NCBI GenBank assembly: GCA_036274055.1
Contig: DASUGM010000162.1
Location: 1 to 6,002, forward strand
Direction: 5' to 3'
From: DASUGM01 sp036274055
GTDB lineage: Bacteria > Acidobacteriota > Vicinamibacteria > Vicinamibacterales > SCN-69-37
DNA: 6,002 nt
Made by a program: the position numbers and the translations under genes. Below are positions 1 to 4,966 of the stretch, piece after piece (positions within the stretch are counted from its first letter, which is position 1; each line of letters starts with the position of its first letter). The notes beneath the pieces are model-generated. The model saw only the letters and a list, made by a program, of their open reading frames with translations, made no database searches and was not told where the DNA came from.

Positions 1-14
1 GGGGGAATAGAACA

Positions 15-49
15 CGTCAACTCGAAACTTCAAACTCTAAACTCGAAAC
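15..49. repeat. Tandem heptamer repeat, left arm
   Basis: Five consecutive 7-base units fill this stretch: CGTCAAC, TCGAAAC, TTCAAAC, TCTAAAC and TCGAAAC, a loose consensus of TYNAAAC. The same units occur in reverse-complement orientation at 108-142. The composition is AT-rich against a high-GC background, which marks it as non-coding. Degenerate 7-bp arrays of this sort are seen between genes in several high-GC soil bacteria; that comparison is from memory and was not searched. Confidence 0.8.
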
Positions 50-141
50 AGTGGTGCTCGCTTCGCTCGGACATTCCAGAAAGACGCGAGCACCGCGAGC
101 CACCGCGGTTTGAAGTTTCGAGTTTGAAGTTTCGAGTTGAC
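16..141. repeat. Large inverted repeat / hairpin in 3' flank
   Basis: Positions 16-37 are a perfect 22-nt reverse complement of 120-141. The next 12 bases (38-49 against 108-119) match at 9 of 12. An inner 9-bp stem pairs 53-61 (GGTGCTCGC) with 86-94, leaving a 24-nt loop. Together this gives a nearly full-length cruciform or RNA hairpin of about 126 nt, directly downstream of the minus-strand gene. It could act as a transcription terminator or mRNA 3'-end stabiliser for that gene. It lacks a clear GC stem followed by a U tract, so a standard intrinsic terminator is not shown. I see no flanking direct repeat. Confidence 0.75.
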
Positions 142-142
142 A
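108..142. repeat. Tandem heptamer repeat, right arm
   Basis: The units GTTTGAA, GTTTCGA, GTTTGAA, GTTTCGA and GTTGACA run without gaps. They are the reverse complement of the unit type at 15-49. The array ends 5 bases before the stop codon of the minus-strand gene (148-150), so it sits directly in that gene's 3' flank. Confidence 0.8.
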
Positions 143-147
143 GGTCG

Positions 148-1371
148 CTATTTCATCCTCCAAAAGGTGATCCCGCTGGCCTGCTGCCCGATCTCTACCG
201 TGCCCGCGATCGCGCGCGCGCTGAGATCGATCACATCCACTTTGCCCGGCGCCGACCCCACGCCCTCGCTGGTGACGAACGCGTAGCGTGAGTCGGGCGT
301 GATGGTCACGCCGTGCGCGAGCGTGTTCGACGTCTTGATGCGCGCCAGGCTCTTGCCGGCGGCGAGATCGAAGATCTCCACCATGCTGCCTTGCTTCAGC
401 GTCGCGACCAGCAGTCTGCCGTCGGCGGTGACGGCGAGGTTGTAGACGCCGCGGCCGGTCGGCAGGCGGCGCGCGAGCGTCCAGCTCTTCGTGTCGATCT
501 CGAGAATCTCGTCGGCCTTGTTGCAGGCGACGAAGATCTTCGCGCCGTCGAACGACGGCTGCGCCCAGGTCGGCGAGCACGTCGCCGGCGCCATCTGATG
601 GCGCTCGCCGACGTAGCCGACTTCGGCCGGATCGACGGGCGGCTTCGCGGGACTTGTCGCTGGCGCCGACATGCCGGCCATGTTGTGCCCGGCGTGCGGA
701 TCGGCAACCTCGATCGGGCCTTCCTTGCCCCTGGCGACATTGAAGCGCCGCGACACCGCGAACTTCACCGTGTCGATCTCGACGAGCTGGTCGTCCATCA
801 TGCACGTCGAGTACTGCCGCGTGCCGCTCGGATCGATCCGGCTGCCATGGGGCATCGTGCAGGTGACAATCCGCGCGACTTCGGTACGGTCTGGCGTGTA
901 GACGACGGAGACGGTGGATGGAACCATGTCGCCGTGGAGATTGAAATTCACCGACAGCGTGTACAGGCCGTCCGGCGTGACATCGATCGACGCCGGGAAG
1001 TTGCCGAGGTCGACGCCGGTCTCGCCGACGAGCTTGTCGCTGGCGCCGCTGATGTCGAAGACCCAGAGCTTGCCGTCGGGCCGGCCGTGGCCGGTCGTCA
1101 TGTAGAGAAACTTTCCGTCGCGCGACGTCTGCAGGCCGTGCGGGCCTTCCATCTCATTCGGGATCTCGCCGATCGTCGTCGTCCGTTCGACGACGAAGCC
1201 GTCGGGGCCGAAGCGCAGGCGATGAATGGTGTCGGCCGACTCCGCGCCGGCGTAGGCCCAGTAGGTGCGGGTGGGTTTCGGCGCCGCGTTCTGCGCCGAA
1301 AGCGTCCCGACCGCGAGGACGGCAGCGGCAAGAGCGATGCGGTTGCCGCGCCGGAGTGTGTCTGGCATCAT
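148..1371 (-). CDS. Exported YVTN/YncE-type seven-bladed beta-propeller protein
   Basis: The 407-residue product has a signal peptide (basic RRGNR at about 7-11, hydrophobic IALAAAVLAVGTL, likely cleavage after LSA at residue 26). The rest reads as propeller blades with YVTN-like 'HGxxxxPDG' turns: GPHGLQTSRDG, FPASIDVTPDG, MPHGSRIDPSG, YNLAVTADG and LAHGVTITPDS. The C-terminus stops after one inner strand (ASGITFWRMK). The region after the signal peptide (RTYWAYAG...IHRLRFGPDG) supplies the missing outer strands, a 'velcro' closure that suggests seven blades. Residues 226-234 read HAGHNMAGM, in a Pro/Ala-rich insert between blades three and four. The family binds partners or ligands; no enzyme motif is visible. 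I chose the Met at 1371 (a second Met follows at 1368) because it directly precedes the signal peptide. A start at 1392 would overlap the ATG of the divergent gene. No strong ribosome site precedes either. The substrate is unknown. Confidence 0.9.
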   Translation of the reverse strand: MMPDTLRRGNRIALAAAVLAVGTLSAQNAAPKPTRTYWAYAGAESADTIHRLRFGPDGFVVERTTTIGEIPNEMEGPHGLQTSRDGKFLYMTTGHGRPDGKLWVFDISGASDKLVGETGVDLGNFPASIDVTPDGLYTLSVNFNLHGDMVPSTVSVVYTPDRTEVARIVTCTMPHGSRIDPSGTRQYSTCMMDDQLVEIDTVKFAVSRRFNVARGKEGPIEVADPHAGHNMAGMSAPATSPAKPPVDPAEVGYVGERHQMAPATCSPTWAQPSFDGAKIFVACNKADEILEIDTKSWTLARRLPTGRGVYNLAVTADGRLLVATLKQGSMVEIFDLAAGKSLARIKTSNTLAHGVTITPDSRYAFVTSEGVGSAPGKVDVIDLSARAIAGTVEIGQQASGITFWRMK

Positions 1372-1390
1372 TGGCGTCCCGGAGAGTCCC
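1372..1390. other. 19-bp divergent intergenic gap with plus-strand ribosome site
   Basis: Only 19 bases lie between the chosen minus-strand start (1371) and the plus-strand ATG (1391). GGAGAG at 1381-1386 sits four bases before the plus-strand ATG and is a good Shine-Dalgarno site, which fixes that start. The gap is too short for even one promoter. Each gene's promoter and leader must therefore lie within the 5' coding part of its neighbour. I could not pick out convincing -35/-10 boxes on either side. Confidence 0.75.
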
Positions 1391-3460
1391 ATGAAATTAG
1401 CACGTACTGCGTCTGCCTTGATTGGCTTCGGTCTCGCGTTGTTTGTCCTGGCCGTCGCGCCCGCTGCTCAGGGCCAGGCGCCGCAGGCGCCGCAGACTCC
1501 GGCGGTGCCAGTCGCGAAACTGGTCGCCGAGCCCGCGACTCTGACGTTGCAGACGGGCGAGTCGGTGGACTTCAAAGTCACGGCCTACGACGCCACCGGC
1601 AAGGTGATTCCCAACGCCGCGGTGCGCGTGAACATGCCGCGCCGATCGGCGGCGTTTGCCGACGGCAAGGTCACCGCGTTTCTCGCCGGCACGTTCACGG
1701 CGACGGCGGTCGTCAGCGGTCCGACCGGCGAGGTGCAGGCGACGATCGAGATTCCCGTCACCGTCACCTATCCGGCGGTCGCCTCGGTTGACATCAGCGC
1801 CGAGCCGGGCAAGCTCTACGCCGGCGTCACGCTCGGGCACAGCGTCAAGGTCAAGCACACCGACGGCAGCGATCGGCCGGGCGCGACGGCGACGTGGAAG
1901 TCCTCGGATCCGCTCGTGGCGCGCGTCGATCGCTTCGGCAACGTCACCGGCGTCAAACCAGGGGAAGTATCGATCAGCGCCGACGTCGACGGCGTGCGCG
2001 CGCAGAAGGTCTACACCGTGCTGGCCAATCCCGTGGCGTCGGTGGACCTCGGCATCGACGAGAACACGATTCGCACCGGCGATGTCATCAAGCTGCTCGG
2101 CGTCGCCAAGCGCAGCGACGGCACCGCGGTCGGCGACGCGCCGATCACCTGGAGCTACACCTATCAGGCGCCGGAAGGGAACACGCCGAAGGCGCCGGGC
2201 GGCGCGGCGATCATCGATAACGGGCTGTTCGTCGCCAACTATCCCGGGCTCTACACGATCCTCGCGACCTCGGGCCCGGGCAACACGCGCAAGACCATCG
2301 AAGTCACTCAACGCGATGTCCGCAAGCGGTTGACGATCACCAGCCGCGGCATCATCCGCGACACCCACACGTCGGACCTCTGGCCGTTCACCGGCAAGGA
2401 CGGCCGCGACTACTGCATTGTCGGCACCTGGGGCGGCGACGGCTACGCGCACATCTTCGACATCACCGACCTCAACAATATCGTCAAGACCGACTCGGTG
2501 AAGGTGGACGCGCGGACCATCAACGACGTCACCGTCTCGCCCGACGCGCGCTACGCCGTGCTCTCGCGCGAAGGCGCGTCGAATCGCGTCAACGGCGTCG
2601 TCATTCTCGATCTCGCGACGCCGGCGCATCCGAAGATCGCGTCGACGTTCGACATCGAGCTGACCGGCGGCGTCCACAACATGTTCGCCACCAACGATCA
2701 CCTGTTCGCGGTCTCGGGCGGCGCGAAGTACGTGATCATCAACACCGAAGATCTCGCCAAGCCGGTGTATGTCAGCGAGTACCGGCATCCGAACGCGCGC
2801 CTGCACGATCTCTGGGTCCGCGACGGTATCGCCTATTCGGCTCAGGGCGGCGTCGGCACCGTGGTCGTCGATGTCGGCAACGGCAAGTGGGGCGGGTCGC
2901 TCAAGAATCCGAAGCTGATCAACACCGTGCCGATCAACAGCGGCCACGAGATCTATCCGTACGTCCAGAAGTCCTCGGGGAGGACCTATCTCTTCATCGG
3001 CGACGAGGAGATGAACCGGCGCGGGCGGGTGTGGGAAGGCACGAACTACCAGCTCTCGACGCCGGGCGGCGGCCCGCCGCCGAAGGGCGGGATCGCGCAG
3101 ACGTCGGGCGGCTACACGCACATCGTCGACTTCACCGATCCGATGAATCCGCGCAAGGTGGGGCGCTATCAGCTCGAGGATTACGGCTCGCACGACATCA
3201 TTGTCGAGAACGACGTGCTCTATCAGGCCTACTACGACGGCGGCGTCCGCGTCGTCGACGTCTCGGGGATGCTGCTTGGCAATCTCTACGATCAGGGCCG
3301 CGAGATCGCGGTGTTCAAGCCGTACGATCCCGAGGGTTACACCGCGAACGCGCCGTTCGTGATGAACGCGATGCCGTGGAAAGGGCACGTGCTGTTCACC
3401 GACTTCAACAGCGGGTTGTGGTGCGGGAAGCTCGAAGCCGCTGTGCCGTCGGGGCGGTAG
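1391..3460 (+). CDS. Exported Ig-like domain and LVIVD-repeat propeller protein
   Basis: The product has 689 residues. A signal peptide (MKLAR, then hydrophobic LIGFGLALFVLAVAPA) has likely cleavage near residues 25-28, followed by a Pro/Gln/Ala linker (29-40). Three Ig-like domains follow. The first spans about 41-128. The second spans about 130-214 and is the clearest BIG2-type example (WKSSDPLVARVDRFGNVTGV). The third spans about 215-308. From about 310 the chain is a propeller with six LVIVD-type strands: YAHIFDITD (352), GVVILDLATP (402), KYVIINTED (446), TVVVDV (about 490), YTHIVDFTD (575) and GVRVVDVSG (618). Known LVIVD repeats occur in bacterial and archaeal surface proteins without a defined activity; Ig-like domains usually serve as surface stalks. 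I infer a cell-surface or periplasmic binding protein. No anchor helix, sorting signal or catalytic motif is visible. The GGAGAG site decides the start at 1391, although the frame is open further upstream. The next gene begins 42 bases downstream on the same strand, so co-transcription is plausible. Confidence 0.93.
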   Translation: MKLARTASALIGFGLALFVLAVAPAAQGQAPQAPQTPAVPVAKLVAEPATLTLQTGESVDFKVTAYDATGKVIPNAAVRVNMPRRSAAFADGKVTAFLAGTFTATAVVSGPTGEVQATIEIPVTVTYPAVASVDISAEPGKLYAGVTLGHSVKVKHTDGSDRPGATATWKSSDPLVARVDRFGNVTGVKPGEVSISADVDGVRAQKVYTVLANPVASVDLGIDENTIRTGDVIKLLGVAKRSDGTAVGDAPITWSYTYQAPEGNTPKAPGGAAIIDNGLFVANYPGLYTILATSGPGNTRKTIEVTQRDVRKRLTITSRGIIRDTHTSDLWPFTGKDGRDYCIVGTWGGDGYAHIFDITDLNNIVKTDSVKVDARTINDVTVSPDARYAVLSREGASNRVNGVVILDLATPAHPKIASTFDIELTGGVHNMFATNDHLFAVSGGAKYVIINTEDLAKPVYVSEYRHPNARLHDLWVRDGIAYSAQGGVGTVVVDVGNGKWGGSLKNPKLINTVPINSGHEIYPYVQKSSGRTYLFIGDEEMNRRGRVWEGTNYQLSTPGGGPPPKGGIAQTSGGYTHIVDFTDPMNPRKVGRYQLEDYGSHDIIVENDVLYQAYYDGGVRVVDVSGMLLGNLYDQGREIAVFKPYDPEGYTANAPFVMNAMPWKGHVLFTDFNSGLWCGKLEAAVPSGR

Positions 3461-3472
3461 CTTCGAGCATTG

Positions 3473-3547
3473 GCGATTTGTAATTTGCGATTGGCAATTG
3501 CAATGACGATTGGTTATTCACGATTGCTACTGGCGATTGGGATATTG
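3473..3547. repeat. Degenerate CGATTG heptamer array overlapping a gene start
   Basis: In-phase heptamers GCGATTT, GTAATTT, GCGATTG and GCAATTG occupy 3473-3500. After a phase slip come ACGATTG, GTTATTC and ACGATTG (3506-3526), then GCGATTG (3533-3539) and GATATTG (3541-3547). The core CGATT occurs five times within 65 bases (3474, 3488, 3507, 3521, 3534). The stretch is AT-rich against its surroundings. It covers most of the gap between two genes and continues through roughly the first 15 codons of the downstream gene. Confidence 0.75.
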
Positions 3548-4837
3548 GCCGGCGCTGCCGTCGTCCACGCCGACGACTGGCCGACGTGGCGCGGACCGGG
3601 CGCGTCCGGCGTGTCGCGCGAAACCAACGTCCCGCTCACATGGAGCGCGACCGAGAACGTCGCCTGGCGCGCGTCGCTCGCCGGCGCCGGTGTGTCGACG
3701 CCGATCGTCGTCGGCGATCGCGTCGTCGTCACCTCGCAAATCGGCGACGGCGTCCGGCGTCCCGGCAATCATCCGCGGCTGACGCAGGGCGCCGACGCGG
3801 CGGCGGCCGGCGAGCGCGCGATTGCCGCCAACGCCGCGGCGGATGGGCGCACGTTTTTCGTCGTCGAGGCGTTTTCGCGCGCCAACGGCGCGCCAATCTG
3901 GTCGCATCGGCTCGAGGCCGACGGGCCGCTGACGCCGGTGCACGACAAGCACAACCTGGCGACGCCGAGTCCGACGAGCGACGGCTCGCTGATCTACGCG
4001 TGGTTCGGCACCGGGCAGATCGTCGCGCTCGATCTCTCGGGCAAGCTGGTCTGGCAGCGTCATCTCGGGAAAGAGATCGCACCGTTCGACATTCAATGGG
4101 GCCACGGCAGTTCGCCGGCGGTGCACGGAGATCTGCTGCTGTTGCTCTGCGATCACGCGCCGGCGTCGTATTTGCTCGCCGTGGACAAGCGCACCGGCAA
4201 GGATCGCTGGAAGGCCGATCGCGGCCAGGGCCGGTCGTCGTACAGCACGCCGTTCGTGGTGCCAGTCGCGGATGGAGCCGCTGAAGTGATCGTCAACTCG
4301 AGCGAGCGCATCGACGCCTACGCGCTCGCTGATGGCAGGCACCTGTGGCACACCGACGGCGCCAACCGGTTTCCGATTCCGGTGCCGGTGTTTCACGACG
4401 GCATCCTCTATCTCACGCGCGGCTATCGCAGCGGCCCGTATATGGCGCTGCGCCCCGGCGGCCGTGGCGACGTCACGGCGTCGCACGTGGTGTGGCGAGT
4501 CGAGACCGGCGCTCCGTACGTGTCCTCCCTGGTCTTCTGGGACGGCCTGCTGTTCATGGCCAACGACGCGGGCGTCGTCACGGCGATTGACGCCAGGACC
4601 GGCGAGCGCGTCTGGCAGCACCGGACGCCGGGCGTATTTTCCGCATCGCCGATCGCCGCCGAGGGCCGGATTTACTTCGTCAGCGAGTCGGGCGAGACCA
4701 TCGTCATGCGCGCCGCGCGGACGCCGGAAGTGCTGGCGCAAAATGACTTAGCGGTGCGGCTGGTCGCCTCGCCCGCGGTTTCGGGCGGGAAGATCTTCTT
4801 TCGCAGCGACAACCAGCTGATTGCGGTGGGCCGGTAG
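3503..4837 (+). CDS. Exported PQQ/BamB-like beta-propeller protein
   Basis: From the ATG at 3503 the product is 444 residues. A signal peptide (MTIGYSRLLLAIGILAGAAV, likely cleavage after VHA at 23) leads to DWPTWRGPGASGVS. This opening is typical of a large family of secreted PQQ-like repeat proteins common in Acidobacteria and Planctomycetes. Blade motifs recur: VAWRASLAGAGVSTPIVVGDRVVV, GQIVALDLSGKLVWQRHL, LLAVDKRTGKDRWKADRG, DAYALADGRHLWH, VTAIDARTGERVWQHRTPG and ASPIAAEGRIYFVS. These are the 'A-x-D-x-x-T-G-x-x-x-W' turns of the fold, which is shared with BamB. No residues show that PQQ or metal is bound and no haem CxxCH is present, so a dehydrogenase role is unsupported. The start is uncertain. 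No Shine-Dalgarno site precedes 3503; an in-frame TTG at 3470 would add 11 repeat-encoded residues. Translation may be coupled to the upstream gene. The final stop TAG (4835-4837) lies at the edge of a palindromic element. Confidence 0.9.
   Translation: MTIGYSRLLLAIGILAGAAVVHADDWPTWRGPGASGVSRETNVPLTWSATENVAWRASLAGAGVSTPIVVGDRVVVTSQIGDGVRRPGNHPRLTQGADAAAAGERAIAANAAADGRTFFVVEAFSRANGAPIWSHRLEADGPLTPVHDKHNLATPSPTSDGSLIYAWFGTGQIVALDLSGKLVWQRHLGKEIAPFDIQWGHGSSPAVHGDLLLLLCDHAPASYLLAVDKRTGKDRWKADRGQGRSSYSTPFVVPVADGAAEVIVNSSERIDAYALADGRHLWHTDGANRFPIPVPVFHDGILYLTRGYRSGPYMALRPGGRGDVTASHVVWRVETGAPYVSSLVFWDGLLFMANDAGVVTAIDARTGERVWQHRTPGVFSASPIAAEGRIYFVSESGETIVMRAARTPEVLAQNDLAVRLVASPAVSGGKIFFRSDNQLIAVGR
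4829..4836. repeat. 8-bp direct repeat GGCCGGTA, left copy
   Basis: GGCCGGTA lies immediately left of the palindrome and encodes the last Gly-Arg and the first two bases of the stop codon of the propeller gene. An identical copy is at 4899-4906. This is a candidate target-site duplication. In GC-rich DNA a chance match cannot be ruled out. Confidence 0.55.
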
Positions 4838-4898
4838 AAAAAGGGACCGGGTGGCTTTTTACGTAAAACGTAAAAAGCCACCCGGTCCCTTTTTCCAA
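4837..4898. mobile_element. Candidate REP/MITE-like palindromic element
   Basis: Positions 4838-4864 and 4868-4894 are perfect 27-nt reverse complements around a 3-nt AAA spacer. Base pair G4837-C4895 extends the stem to 28 bp. Each arm reads A5, then GGGACCGGGTGGC, then T5 and ACGT. The 62-bp unit is bounded by 8-bp direct repeats (GGCCGGTA), as expected for insertion by a transposase acting in trans. It encodes nothing itself. Perfect arms suggest recent insertion or strong selection. The same structure, with an A tract, GC stem and T tract, would also work as a bidirectional terminator. Which element family it belongs to is not known to me; REP-type elements usually leave no target duplication. 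Confidence 0.6.
4838..4894. terminator. Possible bidirectional terminator formed by the palindrome
   Basis: Transcripts entering from either side would form a very stable GC-rich hairpin ending in five U residues. The position directly at the stop codon of the upstream propeller gene suits a terminator. It would separate transcription of that gene from the gene at 4967. The T tract is partly paired with the A tract, and the stem is longer than in ordinary intrinsic terminators. Confidence 0.5.
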
Positions 4899-4906
4899 GG
4901 CCGGTA
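4899..4906. repeat. 8-bp direct repeat GGCCGGTA, right copy
   Basis: This is an exact copy of 4829-4836, three bases (CAA, 4896-4898) beyond the end of the palindromic pairing. It is the second half of the candidate target-site duplication. Confidence 0.55.
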
Positions 4907-4913
4907 CTCGTCT

Positions 4914-4925
4914 TTCGACGTCGAA
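4914..4925. promoter_or_regulatory. 12-bp perfect palindrome upstream of the last gene
   Basis: TTCGACGTCGAA is a perfect dyad 41 bases before the ATG at 4967. It lies in the only space available for the promoter of that gene, between the long palindrome and the start. It could be an operator for a dimeric regulator. No recognisable -35/-10 pair is seen next to it, and no regulator family can be named from the site. Confidence 0.3.
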
Positions 4926-4957
4926 GGAGTGATCCTCCACCAACAGGCCCTCCAAGC

Positions 4958-4961
4958 GAGG
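4958..4961 (+). promoter_or_regulatory. Ribosome binding site GAGG
   Basis: GAGG with a five-base spacer (TGTGT) precedes the ATG at 4967. It supports that start, which is also the first residue of a clear signal peptide. Confidence 0.65.
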
Positions 4962-4966
4962 TGTGT

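Noticed and set aside
1..10. End of a plus-strand gene entering from the left (TAG at 8-10)
   Set aside because: Only two codons would be inside the window, so nothing supports it.
15..142. CRISPR array
   Set aside because: Units are 7 bases, contiguous and without spacers, and there are no cas genes.
313..1791. 492-codon plus-strand open frame across the YVTN gene and into the next gene
   Set aside because: The low-complexity Arg-rich translation is a shadow of the minus-strand propeller and ends inside the Ig-LVIVD gene in another frame.
1397..3388. Long 663-codon open frame on the minus strand opposite the Ig-LVIVD gene
   Set aside because: Its translation is Arg/Asp/Val-rich with no domain pattern, as expected for the reverse of GC-rich codons. 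The plus-strand frame has a signal peptide and clear repeats.
3470..3502. TTG at 3470 as the true start of the PQQ-like gene
   Set aside because: It adds residues coded entirely by the intergenic repeat, has only a distant GGGGCGG upstream, and places the signal peptide core further from the N-terminus. It is less likely than the ATG at 3503 but not excluded.
3527..4741. 404-codon minus-strand open frame opposite the PQQ-like gene
   Set aside because: It is an Arg/Ala/Val-rich antisense shadow; the plus-strand frame carries the recognisable blades.
3503..4837. PQQ-dependent dehydrogenase
   Set aside because: Only the repeat fold is visible; no haem motif, adjacent-cysteine disulfide or catalytic signature was seen, and the length is shorter than typical for such enzymes.
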